In this document: in pieces, positions 22,490 through 35,811 of the stretch
Numbering within the stretch: position 1 is the stretch's first letter
Layout of the letters: every line of letters begins with the position of its first letter
Source: Dastarcus helophoroides
Taxonomy: Eukaryota > Arthropoda > Insecta > Coleoptera > Bothrideridae
Direction of reading: 5' to 3'
DNA length: 64,000 nt
Assembly (NCBI GenBank): GCA_028583605.1
Contig: CM053332.1
Coordinates: 18,059,623 to 18,123,622 of the forward strand
Notes under the pieces: generated by a model
Database searches by the model: none
The model's input: the letters and a program-made list of their open reading frames with translations, nothing else
What the model was told of the DNA's origin: nothing
Translations under genes and position numbers: made by a program

Positions 22490-23260
22490 TGTTAACTGGC
22501 CTTATGGCTTTTTCTTAAGATTAATTCACTCGCAAAGGGTAACCTCATTATGCTCATTATGTGAGTAGGATGCGAAAACAAGAATAAATGGCGATGAACC
22601 GCCTTCTTAAAAAAGGATAAATTGTAATTTTTGGAGGAAATTCCTTTCAGTAACAAGTTCCATAATTTGGAAGTTCTATAGAAAAAAGAATCTCCGAAGA
22701 CAAAAGTCCTCACTGTGTCAAGCTGGACCGTACGGGAATTTGCTGTCCCCGACTGTTTAGTATGCCTCAAAAATCTTGCCCTTGAAGAATCAATCCTATT
22801 CGTTCCTGCGAGCATCTTTCTGATAGTATTTGTAGAAAAGAGACCATAGACCTGTGCTCTAGTGTTTCGAAAGAATCGGTCAGACTCTCGCCATCAATTA
22901 GACGAATCGCTCTTCTTTGAATTGAATCCAAAAAAGCTAAAGTGTGCTTTGGGGCTGAACTTGAGATGCCATCGACGACGACCTGAAGAGATCTGTCAGC
23001 GAGAAAATTGGATATCAAATGACAGAGTCCAGGAGGATGACCATAAGATGTTAATTTGGCGAGAAGAGATCGGTGACAGAGATTCTTCATAAAATTAGTC
23101 TACTTGGATTTTGTGGTTGCTGAAGCCAATACAGGAAGGAGATCGTTTATGTGTAACAAAAATAGAGGAGGAGACAGAAGAGAGCCCTGAGGCACCCTTG
23201 GGTTAATCGCAAATATCTCTGATGAAATGACTTCGACGAAGACCTGAAGAGTTTGGAGTT
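22490..23260 (-). pseudogene. Non-LTR retrotransposon fragment, rearranged
   Basis: On the minus strand, going 5' to 3', about 23237-23130 reads SSEIFAINPRVPQGSLLSPP and LFLLHINDLL (RT palm). Then 23090-22975 reads NLCHRSLLAKLTSYG and RSLQVVVDG, which in an ordinary RT comes before VPQGS. The frame then jumps to FLDSIQRRAIRLID and the C-terminal region (22815-22492: FLRHTKQSGTANSRTVQLDT, LWNLLLKGI). RT segments are therefore permuted and the part containing the catalytic Asp pair is missing. It belongs to the same family as 20025-20822. Confidence 0.82.
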
Positions 23261-23861
23261 ATAACCTAAAACTCCATTTTCCTAAACAGAAACCATAGCA
23301 AACAATGATTTTAAATAAAATAACATTGTTTTGTTTTGAAAAATATATGTGTTTATATATTTGTTTCAAGAAAATTTGGAGTTGCGACGATTTTTCTATT
23401 AACCTATGTATGTATTAAGATAGGGTCGATGTTTACATCTGCTAATGAGAAAATTCCCTGACGAATCACGAGATACCGAAAATTTAAGAAACTATCTTCT
23501 TCGAAGAGACAATCGGTGTGGGATCGACGGCGACGCCAGGTTAAAAGTAAAGATTCGTTTACTTCCTTTGAAAATTTTATGTAGCGAGTGGGTGAAACGC
23601 AGTAGACAAACTCAACGCTTTTAAACTAACCTCAAAGTTTAACAGTTTGAAAAGCAAGAAAATGCACCTTAATTTCCTGGAACCGGGAGTGCTTTGTCTC
23701 TTTTCTCTTCTATCTATACCAATATTTTTGAAGTCAACCTTAGAGTTGAAGTTCAAAGGTCCCGATTAAAGTTGAAAATCCGAAAAATATTAAGTCAAAA
23801 TTTAGAAACTAAAAAAGTCACAGCTCGAGTTTAAATGTAAAATATCCAATATTTATTACTT
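23261..23861. other. Gene-free sequence before the satellite array
   Basis: No recognisable gene or transposon end. The sequence becomes AT-rich toward the array. Confidence 0.4.
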
Positions 23862-26381
23862 ATAAGTAGTTTAATAGTTTGAATTTGGAGCTTATTCTGG
23901 AAATTTTGTAATTTTCGCATACGGTCAAAGATAGGGGAAGTATTTATCTTACATTAAACCATGAAGGTGACGGTCGTGTTTTGTTATTTTCAGGCGTCTA
24001 AAGCGTTTTAAAAGCACTGTTAATTTCGCTCTTGAATACGTGTTCTCCGCATGTTGCACTTGTTTTTTTTGTAGATATTCCGGTAGATATCCTGATTTAG
24101 TTTAGGGATATAGTAAAAATTGCCTCAGTGTAACAAAACTAGGAACTCAAACGAATCCTCCTGCATTAAAATTGGGAAACTGGAATCCTTTGTAATTTCG
24201 TGGCTGACTGAAAATTTAACACCACAATAACAGACCTACCAATGATACATCGCGGAGATGGAGTTACGTTGATATGGCTGAAGTTGTGGTAAACCTGAGG
24301 CAACATACTCAACTGGTTATGGCTAAGGTTAAGGTATAGTTGGATAGTTTGACCGCCATTAGTATTAATTGTTTAAATTTAAAGCTTATTCTGGAAATTT
24401 TGAAATTTTCGCATACCGTCAAAGATAGGGGAAGCATTTATCTTACATTAAACCATGAAGGTGACGGTCGTGTTTTGTTATTTTTAGGCTTCTAAAGCAT
24501 TTTAAGAGCACTGTTAAATTCGATCTTAAATACGTGTTCTTCGCATGTTACACTTGTTTTTTTTTTGTGGATATCCTGGTGGATATCCTGATTTAGTTTA
24601 GAGATATAATAAATATTCTCTTAGTGTAACAAAACTAGGAAGTCGAACGAATCCTTGTGCATTACAATTGAAAAACTGAGATCCTTTGTAATTTCGTGGC
24701 TGACTAAAACTTTTAAACCCCAATAACAGACCTATTAATGATACATCGCCGAGATGGAGTTACGTTGATATGGCTGAAGTTGTGGTGAACTTGGCGCAAC
24801 GTGCTCAACTTGTTATGGCTTATTTTCTTGGAGATGAAATTGGATAGTTTGGCCGCCATTAGTATTAATCATTTAAATTTGGAGCTTATTCTGAAAATTT
24901 TGAAATTTTCGCATACCGTCAAAGATAGGGGAAGCATTTATCTACATTGAACCATGAAGGTGACGGTCGTGTTTTGTTATTTTCAGGCTTCAAAAGCATT
25001 TTGAGAGCGCTTGAATACGTGTTCTCCGCATGTTGCATTCTTTTTTTTTGTGGATATTCTGGTGGATATCCTGATTTAGTTTAGAGACATAATAAATATT
25101 GCCCCAGTGTAATAAAACTAAGAAGTCGAACGAATCCTCGTGCATTAAAATTGGGAATCTGGGATCCTTTGTAATTTCGTGGCTGACTGAAACTTTTACA
25201 CCCCAATAACAGACCTACTAATGATACATCGCGGAGATGGAGTTACGTTGGTATGGCTGAAGTGGTGGTGAACCTGGGGCAGCGTCCTCAACTTGTTATG
25301 GCTTATTTTGTTGGAGGTAAAGTTGAATAGTTTGACCGCCATTAGTATTAATTGTTTAAATTTGAAGCTTATTCTGGAAATTTTGAAATTTTCGCATATC
25401 GCCAAAGATAGGGGAAGCATTTATCTTACATTGAACCATGAAGGTGACGGTCGTGTTTTGTTATTTTTAGGCGTCTAAAGCGTTTTAAGAGCACCGTCAA
25501 TTTCACTTTTGAATACGTGTTCTTCGCATGTTGCAATTGTTTTTTTTTTGTGGATATTATGGTGGATATCCTGATTTAGTTTAGAGACATAATAAATATT
25601 GCCCCAGTGTAACAAAACTAGGAAGTCGAACGAATCCTCGTGCATTAAAATTGAGAAACTGGGATCCTTTGTAATTTCGTGGCTGAATGAAAATTTTACA
25701 CCGCAATAACAGACTTACTAATGATACATCGCGGAGATAAAATTACGTTGATATGGCTGAAATCGTGGTGAACTTTGGGCAACATACTCAACTGGTTATG
25801 GCTTATTTTCTTGAAGGTAAAGTTGGATAGTTTAAAGGCCATTAGTATTAATTGTTTTAATTTGGAGCTTATTCTGGAAATTTTGAAATGTTCGCGTACC
25901 GTCAAAGATAGGGGAAGCATTTATCTTACATTGAACCATGACGGTGACGGTCGTGTTTTGTTATTTTCAGGCTTCTAAAGCGTTTTGAGAGCGCTGTTAA
26001 TTTCGCTCTTGAATACGTGTTCTCCGCATGTTGCATTCTTTTTTTTTGTGGATATTCTGGTCGATATCCTGATTTAGTTTACAAACATAATAAATATTGC
26101 TCCAATATTATAAAACTAGGAAGTTGAACAAATCCTCATCTAATGTCCCGCATTAAAATTGGAAAACTGGGATCCTTTGTAATTTCGTGGCTGACTGAAA
26201 CTTTTACACCGCAACAACAATTTTCGCATACCGTCAAACATTGAACCATGAAGGTGACGGTCGTGTTTTGTTATTTTCAGGCTTCTAAAGCGTTTTAAGA
26301 GCACTGTTAATTCCGCTTTTGAATACGAGTTCTCCGCATGTTGCACTTGTTTTTTTGTGGATATTCTGGTGGATATCCTGA
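23862..26381 (+). repeat. Satellite-like tandem array, unit about 486-501 bp, about 5 copies
   Basis: The marker GTCAAAGATAGGGGAAG (or a one-base variant) recurs at about 23926, 24417, 24917, 25403 and 25904, so the spacing is 486-501 bp. A sixth, shortened copy (about 26220-26381) has lost roughly 170 bp. Each unit also holds GGTGACGGTCGTGTTTTGTT and TAATGATACATCGC. Short ORFs within units are shifted or broken between copies, so coding is not supported. One inverted isolated monomer lies at 47998-48273. Confidence 0.92.
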
Positions 26382-26547
26382 ATCTTTTGTCCCGGAGAAA
26401 ACAATAGTTTGGGCAGATTTAATTATCTACCTGGGACTAAGCGATAAGTATTATCAGCGATATATTTGTCCTATGGTTTTTAACATTGGCAATCTGTAGA
26501 CAAATTGTCTAGATTATTATAATTACTTTAAGAATGCTACTGGTTAC
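26382..26547. other. Spacer and left TSD of the 26.5-kb hAT element
   Basis: No gene. It contains the left copy of the target duplication CTGGTTAC at 26540-26547. Confidence 0.6.
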
Positions 26548-29500
26548 TAGTGTTGGAATAATCGAACGATTTTCAGAATCGAATACATTGAATTCGAGTA
26601 CTTTTGAGAATCGAATAAGTATTCGAATACAAAGAATTGAATTATGGGATAATAAAATACCTACAAGAAAAATTGTCTCGGCGGCCTACTCGAGGTATGT
26701 GGTGGCGAGATATGACTTTCGATTTCACTACTTCCGTACCTATGCCCATAATTGGTAATTTCCTAATTGAATGTATATAAATTTCTTAATATAAATAAAT
26801 CTTGAAGCTTTAGAATTCACATACGTATCTTTAAATTTGATTGGATTCGCATATTGGCACTGTATTTCCAGATATTGCTAAATTTCATTATTAGAATTGA
26901 GAGCCAGATTTTAAAAAGTATTTAAGCATTTCATTATTTAATAATTTTATGAGAAGAATGAAGCAATAAATTAAAAATTAGATACATATTCGAATGCAGG
27001 AGTGTGCGAGCATAATGCGTAACCAACCATCCCGAATAAAATGATCTCGAATAAGTGGCGGCTAGTAGCTAAAACTGGAGGGGGTTCTGCGACGGCGTTT
27101 GTGTGCTAAAATTGTGTAAAAGCAAATTAGTTCAGAAAATTAATAACAAATCAGCTCTGATGCTTCTCAATGAACCTCCAATAGAAACCTCAACTTTAGG
27201 AAAAAAGGCAAAATTCGGGGAAAAATTGGAATTTTGTGATTAAATAATGAATTTTATCTGTTTGTTAGAAACTTTCCTGAGCTTGAAATATGTTTTTTTT
27301 TAAATGGATATTTTTTTTTCTTTTTAAACATAAACTTTTAAAAAAAATGTCGAATTAAAACTCAAAATTAAGAAATAGTATCTATTTTTAAAATTGTTCG
27401 AAGTTTTGAGACAAATTTCGAATAATCATTTGCAGTTCAATTACAAATACATTCCCAAAATGTGAATTTTAATCACAATCAACTTCACGCTGAAATATTT
27501 GATCTTTGAAGTTTCTCTGGGAACTTCAAAATTACTAGAAAAAATTTAAATTAGAACATTAACATTGTCAATTAATTTAATATTTTGACTATTTTTAATT
27601 TCGAAATTTCGACTTTTCTAGAAATGTTGACTCATTTTTCAAAATTTCAATAAGTCCTACTTAAAAAGTCGAAATTGTGAGAATATTTTTGACAATTAAT
27701 TTATTTCTTATTATTTATTAATTTTTTGAAAAATTTTATTAACCAATAAAAAATGTCTAGAAATGTTGTCTGCTTTTTCTCCAAATTTTGAGCTTAATCT
27801 TTAAATTTCAATATATTTTTAACGAAATTTGAAGGACTTGACAATTTCAAGAATAAATTTAACAAATAAAAATAATAGTTCTAGAAAAATTGGAAATTTA
27901 GATTCAGAATTTTCTTCGGTTCTACAATAGTGGTAAGTTTTTTTTAGTGAAATATCAAATCACAAAAAAGTTGAAATTTAGAAGGTTCATTTTTTCTTGA
28001 AATTCAACATTTATGTCAAAATTGAACTTTTTTTTAAATCTCTTCCTTTTTTTTCCCAAAATGTTGACATTCTTAGAGAAATTTTAGGGTTTTTTTTTAA
28101 ACATTTTTTGTCAAAATTTTTATATAAAGAATAAATAAAAGCAACTAAACACGTACTTAATCGATTTTAAAAATGTGAACCCCAAGCGGGATGAAAAACG
28201 ATATTTAACTGAACATTCAAGTTTAAAATTTTCTTTTACAAGCCAAAAATTGGGTTTTGGAAAACAATTTTGCTCGAACAAGGCAACTTAGGAAAGGTCG
28301 AAATTTTCGAAAAACTTTTAAAAACAGAATTTTCAAAACAAGACGCAAGGAGCAATTACAAAATGTCATCACTTTCTTTTGTAAGCTAAAAATTAGATTT
28401 GCAATTTTGGCTCAACAAGACAAAATTTTGAAATGTTGAAAGTTTCGACTAAAATTGAAAATTTCGTTAATTAACATTTTGAAAAACTGTTTTAAAAAAT
28501 TCGAAATTTTTAAAAAGGGTCGAATGAAATCAAGACAAAATATTAAAAAAGGTCCAGATTTTCAAAAAAATCGAAATTTTCAAAAAATGTTTCAAGTAGA
28601 AGTCGAAATTTAAAAGAAAAGCCGAAATTTCGTAACTTTCAAAAGAAAAGTCAAAACTTCGAAAATCTAAAAAATAATTGGAATTTTAAATAAAAATAAA
28701 AATCATCGAAAATCAAAATATTTCAAATTTTGAAAAATCGAAATTTTCCAAATTTTGAAAAATCAAAATTTTCCAAGTTTTGGAAAATCGAAATTTTCTA
28801 AATTTTGGAAAATAATACCACATCAGAATAGTCGATATTAACAAGAAAAAAATATTAAAATTCGTGAAAAAATTTGAAATAAAAACGGAATTTTCAAGAA
28901 TTTCGAAAGATTCAACGTTTAAAAAAAGGTTAAATTTCCACATAAGTAAATATTTTCATAAAACCGTAAGTTTTTAAGACAGTACGATTTTTGGAAAATT
29001 TCAAACTTTTCAAAAAAAGTTATAATTGAGAGAACGATCAAATTTTTGGAAAACGGTCAAATTTTAAAAAATAGATTGTAAAATGCGGACATTTTTGAGG
29101 TTGAGATTTTGCAATTAAATCAAAAATGTCAGAAGAAGCCAATTCTCACAAAAAGTCAAAATTTTTAGGAACATACGAACGAAATTCTTAACAAAAGTGG
29201 AAATTTTCAAATGAAGTCAAAATCCTGAAAAAGCACAAAATTTAAAAAGATTCTAATTTTCGTTGAAAGAAAATTGAAATCTCGAGAAAAAATTTGAAAT
29301 ATCTGTACAAAAAAAAAACAAAATTTTAGGAAAATAATCCATCGGCTATTACTTTCATTTAAAAAAAAGCAAAATGCGAAAGCAATGGAAAATTTTCCTA
29401 ACACTTTTTCGTTTCTTTCCAAAATCTTGACATTTTTATAGAAATGTGAGGATTATTTTCTAAAAGTTGTTAGTCAAAATTATAAAATAAACTTTAAAAT

Positions 29501-30574
29501 GTCAAAATCCCGTGAAAAAACTTAACATTTTTAAATTAAATTAAAGGAATATAAAAAAATCAGAAGTTAAAATTTCCAGGAAAAATTTTAAGAACAAAAT
29601 TTGCTGGAAAAGTAGAAATTTCGAGAAAATTTGTTTATATAATATATTTAGAAAAATATAAATTTTCTCAACAAAAAAAAGTAAAAATATTAGAAAAACC
29701 TAAAAATTTTTCCACAATACAGTAGAAATTGCGAAATCAGGTAAAACTCGAAGATTTGGTATTTTTTTTTTTCAGGGAAATCAAAATGCGAAAAAAGTTG
29801 GATACAGATTGTTTCTTGAATTTTTCATTATCTTCTCAAAATTTTAACCCTTTTAAAAAAATTTAACCTTTTTTTTCAAAATTCAATTCTTTCTCGAAAT
29901 TCTGATTTCTTTTTCAAAAGTTTTACAAAAGTTAGTTCTTAAAAGTGCGTTTTTTCATCAAAATTAAAAATAAAATAGATTTTAGCAGATCATAACATGA
30001 AAGGAAGGTAAAGTTTCTGTAAAAGAAATCAGAAAAAATTTAAAATTTCTATAAAAAAGTGTTCAAGGAAGAGTCTTCAAAAAAGACCAAACCTTTTAAG
30101 AAAAAACTCGAAAGTGGAACTGGGGGTGCTGCAGTTCCTCAGTGCATATACGCGAGCCGCCACTGTCTCGAATAAAATACGCATTCAAAATGCATGTCTA
30201 AGATCTCGAATACAAGAATGGGGTACAGTATTCAACATCGGAGAAGTTAAGAATGTAGCGTAGTTAGGAGACCGATTCTTATTCACTACTCAGCATTTCA
30301 ATGTTTTGTTGCATCAGACTACCACAATCTCGAATACATATATTGTATTCGAATACATATTTTGTATTCGAATGCAAGCAAGTACCCGAGAACTTATGAA
30401 TCATGCGATGATGAGATGTTGCTTGCGCAAGGCGAGAACCGATTCTATTCATATTCTCACTTCAACTCACGGAGTCTGGGAGTATTCGAATACTTCAGTT
30501 GAGAATCGGATGTATTCGAGATCTTGGTAGAATCGAATACATCTCACAACTTGTATTCGAATAGCCCAGCACTA
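26548..30574. mobile_element. Non-autonomous hAT element (TAGTGYTGG ends), split by another hAT
   Basis: The left end reads TAGTGTTGGAATAATCGAAC. The right end, reverse-complemented, reads TAGTGCTGGGCTATTCGAAT. It is flanked by the 8-bp duplication CTGGTTAC (26540-26547, 30575-30582). The subterminal regions are full of ATTCGAATAC words. Without the inner element (27053-30165 plus one TSD copy) it is about 900 bp. It has no transposase. The TIR fits the hAT consensus YARNG. Confidence 0.9.
27053..30165. mobile_element. hAT-type element (AGTGGCGGCT ends) nested in the 26.5-kb hAT
   Basis: The left end is AAGTGGCGGCTAGTAG and the right end is CGAGCCGCCACTG, bounded by the 8-bp duplication TCTCGAAT (27045-27052, 30166-30173). 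The terminal CAGTGGCGGCT is shared with the element at 55296-56189. The interior (about 27200-30100) is wholly degenerate AT-rich sequence, with T-rich, A-rich and mixed sections. A small tandem patch at 28710-28810 repeats AAATTTTGAAAAATCGAAA. No transposase is present. Confidence 0.88.
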
Positions 30575-30582
30575 CTGGTTAC

Positions 30583-32518
30583 ATTTACAAATTTCCATTT
30601 ACTGTGTTAAGCTCATTAGTTTGTATATTTTTATAGTTGCAAAGGCGATAACAATATCTTTCTTATTTTAGAGTCTATAATCTAGACTATCAAAATAAGA
30701 CCAGAATGAAAGAAAAATGTTGCATCCTTTAGTTTCCATTTTTAAAAGGATTCCTTATTAATTATGGAGGACGATGTTTTGGATGTAATTTTATGTTTTG
30801 GTCAACAAATCAATTCCAATAAAATCAATAGATAACTCTTTTGAAAGATCAACTATCAAAGAAACGATATGCTCCAATCATTGTTCTCTGCAGATTGTTT
30901 AAGCTCTATTAAATATTTCAAGTACTTTTCAGTATACCGTTGTACTTCAAAGCCAATAACAAATCTAAATAATGAATCTATACCACTCGAGTTCGTGAAA
31001 CATGAAATAAATAAGCGACGATAGGCATTTCATTTAAAATCCAACGCAACTTAAAATGAAATAAGGAGAGCGTTTTAAATTTGTAATAATTTCAAATTTG
31101 TCCTGTCGTCCTTTAAAAAAAACCCCACCTTATGAATTACCCTGAAATTATGTAGCTCGTATTTTACGGTAGATCAAAAGAACACGTGCAAGGAATTATC
31201 TTCTGCTGAGTTGAATAACGGAAAAGCAATTTACCTCGATTTATTAAAATAGGTTCATTTTATTTTCAGCTAATTACGTTTTTCGTGCGTCTTCTCTTCA
31301 AAGTGAGCTTCCAGCAAAAAACTTGTTTTAAGCAAAAAGGTGTAATTAAAAGGAAAACTTTTGAACCGTAACATACAATTTGGGGAAGGTGGAATTCATT
31401 GGCCTGTGCTCCATGTGCGTTGGTAGCTGTAGTTCACGTGCATCTTTGATAAAACCTAAAGTGCAAACCATCAAAATTTCTATTGGGGTAACTTTTGAAC
31501 TTTTAGAAATCAGAATCACCAAAATCTGTTAAATTTTAGAAAACAAACTATAGACGTTAAAATTTTGGGAAGAGAATCTGTTTCACTGTTGGAAATAGCC
31601 TCGATTCGCCCGTGGTAAAATTTAACATGGTAGGAACGTTGTAATAGTCAAATGAATGCGTAAATTAAATTCGTAATCAAATACTCCACATAATTAAAAT
31701 TTTGCTTATCCAAATTATTCTATCGGTTGGGTTTTTACTTAGGGAGCTGATATTAGTTGGGACAATTTGTGACCACATCTGGTTGTATAGCAATAGTTTC
31801 TAAAGTCTAAAATGTTCAAATATTGGGCCCTCGGTTCGTTAATAAATCATTTGACATTCACAAAGTCAAATTAACTTATCAATTTTAGCCCCCACGAGTT
31901 TTCAACCCTTTGAGCTGTAAATTGTATTTAGCTTTTATCTTTTAAGTATATATTGAAAGTTGGAATCAACTTCACCTTTCAAGCTAATCAGCTTAAGGGA
32001 TAAGGCGGGTTATTTATAGCGTACTATCACACGTATTTACGTTGAAGTTATTTTTTATTGAATTATGGTAATTGCTGGTGAAAAATCAATAGTTGATTAT
32101 TGTCTATCGGATTTCACCCAAGTTTCGACTGTATAAATATTGATACAAACTACAAGGTTCTAAAGTTAATATATAACCATTAAGACAGTTGTATTAAATG
32201 TGTTTCTGATAAATAAACAAAGTGTTAATTGTATTAATTTTATTTGCATTTCCTGTGTTGCTAAGAAATCAGGTATTATACAAAAAGAAAAAAAAATCCA
32301 GTTGATCTACTGCCTTGAGATTGGGAGAAAAGTAGTTTCTTGTTTATGTCCTGTTATTTTGGCATTACAAACTTAAAGCGGTTTTAAAACTACTAGGTAT
32401 AACCTCTTTGATGGCGAACAATCCAGAATTTATCGTACATAAGATTGAACGATCATCTCGTAAATGAAACTATTAAAATGTGATCTCTTTTTTGTTGAAA
32501 TAAAAAAATATAATCATT
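30583..32518. other. Gene-free, apparently single-copy sequence
   Basis: More balanced composition than the repeat tracts. No supported ORF, tRNA or transposon end was seen. It could be genuine intergenic or intronic host DNA. Confidence 0.45.
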
Positions 32519-35437
32519 TATGGTATCAAGCCCGTAACCTGGAGGAGCTAGGGGGCTGCAGCACCCCCGAAATGTTTTGACTTTACACTAGATAGAACTG
32601 AATTTCCCAGATGTGCAACCTTTTTAAAAACAATTTTTAATGGATCATTTTGTTTTCGTACCGAAATGTAAGGATGTTTTTTTTTCAAATTTGGCGCCAT
32701 TCCTTTTTATTAGAGACCGGATTTTAAGTACAATCAAGCAAGGTAAAAAGGTGAGCAAAATGTTAAATTAGCCAAAAACGAAAAGCTAAGGAAGGCACCA
32801 AAGAGGTAAAATACTCTTAAAAAAAGCCATCAACAGGCCAAAACTCACAATTACCAAAAAAAAAACATTTTAATATCCCAGTCGAAATTAAAAAAATAAT
32901 AGATTTTAGGTTATACTCGGAATATTCAGAAGGAGTATAACATTTTCAAATGAAGTTCCTATTTCGAATTTATTCTCGAATTTTCACCCTAAAATTTTTA
33001 CCTTACACTCATTCGAGATTTTTCCAAAATTTTGACATTTAATTCTGAAATTTCGTTTCTAGAAAAATTTAAACTTTTCTTGAAATTTCTTTTTTTTTTA
33101 TTTAAAATTTCAATCTTACGTTTTGAATGTTATTAAAATAATGTTGAATTTGCAAGTTTTTAAAGCTTTAACTCTCTATTTTGAAAAAAAATTCAAATTT
33201 TGTGAAGAACTGGAAATTTATGCAAGCGATTTTTGGAGATTTAATACCAAGTTTTAAGAAAAACTTGGATTTTGTAATGATAGTTTTACAGTTTTGGAAT
33301 CTAAAAATTTAAATTTTAAATTGGGTTTTTGAATAAGGTTTTGAATGTTAGGACCAAATCAAAATATCTTATAAGCCATTATTTTGAAAAGACATTTTTT
33401 AATAAGTTATTTTTATGAATTTCTTCTTTAATTTTTCTAACATGGCGATTGAATTTTTAAAAAAATATCTAAAATGTCGATTCTTTTATAAATTTCGAGT
33501 TTTACACAAAACTTGAGCATTTTTAAGTTGGAACATTCAACATTTTTTTAATAACTTTAACCCGTCAGCTTAATTCGAAATTTTTAATTTTTTCAAACTG
33601 TTTAACCTTCATAATAAAAAATTTCGAGATTCTTTGTTATAAAGTTCATTTGTTTATATTTTTATTGCGATTTGAAAAATTCGACTTTTTTCTACAAAAT
33701 TCGAATTCCAAGTGAAAACTTCCAAAAAAATATTGAAATTTCTCTCTTAGTCATCAAATTTCAACTTTAAATTAAAAATTTATTGTACTTTTATTCACGA
33801 CATTTCAACTTTAAATTCATATTTTTAGAAAAACTTGATTTATAAAATTTTTACAACTTTTTAGGACGAGTTCAAAAATGTCAAGATTAAAGACGAAATT
33901 TAAAAAAAATAAGTTTATTGACTTAATTTAATTTTTCAAAATTTTTACATTAGCACTGGTTTAAAATTCAGACTTCTTTAAAATATTTTGATTTTCTTTC
34001 TAGACATTTAATTTATAAAAAATTCCCTGGCCATTTTGAAAAAACACTAAAAGTTTCAGGAAATGTTAAAGTTTATTTTTTGAATTTTGTTTCAAGGCCA
34101 AATTTTGGGTGTTATTAGTTTTGGTTAATAGATTTTATCTTTTGGAAATAAGAGATTTTTTTTAGAAAATTTTGACTTCAAACCTTTTTTTTTCCAAAAT
34201 TATAGCTTCTTTTTTCTTCGGATTTAGAGAGTAATTCTAAATGTCAACTTATTTCTAAAATTTTGAATTTAAAAAACTAAAAACTTCGAGTTCGAGTTCG
34301 AGCACCTTAGGAATTAACATATCCTAATTTTGTTCGTAAATTCAACATTTTTAAAAAAGTTAATATTTTCAGAAATGTTTAATAATAAATTTTGGTTATT
34401 TTTAAGTATAAAGACGGTCGTAATTAAACTTTTTCTACAACGAATTTGTCCACTCTAAATGTACTTTTCCAGACATTTCGAATTAAAATTCCAAATTCAA
34501 AAAACTCAAGATTAAGTTCAGAACTTCGATATCTGACATTTTTCACAAAAATGTTGGCAAAAATTTTAGGTTTCCAGAAAGAATCGAAGTTTAAAAAAAA
34601 TTTTTATGGGTTTGAAGTATGTAAATACCACGATTTCAAACTTTGAATTTTAAGAAAAAAAAATTAAAATTATTAACATACTTCGCATTCAGCAAATAAT
34701 CTAATTCAAATTGAAAATTTCCAAAAAAGGGTCGAAATTTTGAGATTAAGGGTAAAACTTACAAAAAAAAAACCATAAATAACTTTATAGCAGAAACTTT
34801 TTTTTCGAAATTCGGAAAAATCAATCGCATTTCGCATTGCAAATTCAGATAGCAACAATAATTCCCAAAATTGCCCAAAATAAAAAATGTAGGAATTGAA
34901 GTTGTTGCCAGTTAGAAAAAGAGTTGGACGCTAAGAGGAAACTTGAACTTAAAAAAAAACATCTAGTCTTCCAGAGTTTAGAAAGAATATCCAAATTCTA
35001 AATGTTCGAGTGCAAACTTTTAATTGGAGATAAAAGTTAAAATTATGAATTTAATGGAAATTTGAAAAATATATAAAAAAAAGATTTTTCTCCAGCTGAC
35101 TTCAAACTATGTCTTTAAATAGAGCATTTTCTATAGGCATTTTTCATACAAAGTGCAGGTTATAGAAGACAGTTCAAAGATAAATTTTAGAAAAGGAATA
35201 TTTTTCGAGTAATTTTATCATCTTACCCACACATCTGTTTTTATTTAGAAATTGAATTAAGATAAATAGTGTGTTGTTAAATTACTTTGTCAGAATGTTA
35301 GAACAGTTAGACTTTAGAAATGGTTTTAGTGTATTTTTTTAAATATTTTAGTATACTTGTATACAATAATAATATTAATAGTAAAGTAGTGTTGGACCGT
35401 GGCTTCTTCTAACCTAAACGCAAACAAAGACTAGGTA

Positions 35438-35811
35438 TGTTTTTTTCAATTTATTTAACATTTCTTCGGCCCAGTTTGGAAATATTTAAATTTTTTTTTT
35501 CTAATTTGTTGACAATTTTCTAAACAGTTTTTGAAATGTGACTACGTGATATTTAAATTTATTGAAAACTTCACTTCATGACAGTTCACAAATTAAGAGG
35601 TTAGTTTATTTTACATAGAATAGGAATAATGAAAAATAGGAGACCAAAAAATTAGATATGGAAAAAATAAAAATTTTGTTTTTTTGATAAATTAGAAAAA
35701 TATAAAAAAATACATAAAAAGGTTGTAGCACTGGACATCGATGTTTCGCTCTCATTTGAGCTCGTCAGCATAATATTTCCGGTCAATAAGGGTCTACCAT
35801 GAAGAATAAAA
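35438..35811 (-). mobile_element. Hammerhead family A element, copy 3, with TSD
   Basis: It starts TGTTTTTTTCAATTTATTT and ends GGGTCTACCATGAAGAATAA plus A, flanked by ACTAGGTA at 35430-35437 and 35812-35819. It keeps the left half of the complete element up to the ribozyme. At 35768, immediately after the CTGACGAG block (read on minus), it jumps to the family A right end (CATAATATTTCCGGTC). It lies within the 32.5-kb transposon and is therefore younger. Confidence 0.85.
35728..35768 (-). ncRNA. Hammerhead core, family A, helix I lost
   Basis: The minus strand has CTGACGA, GCTC-AAATGA-GAGC, GAAA, ACATCGATGT, C, CAGTGC, all as in the intact copy. The 5' helix I strand GCACTG is replaced by ATTATG, so the ribozyme cannot close helix I and is expected to be inactive in cis. 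Confidence 0.8.

Noticed and set aside
23862..26381. CRISPR-like regular repeats
   Set aside because: Units of about 490 bp without short repeat/spacer structure, in a eukaryotic setting; this is a satellite.
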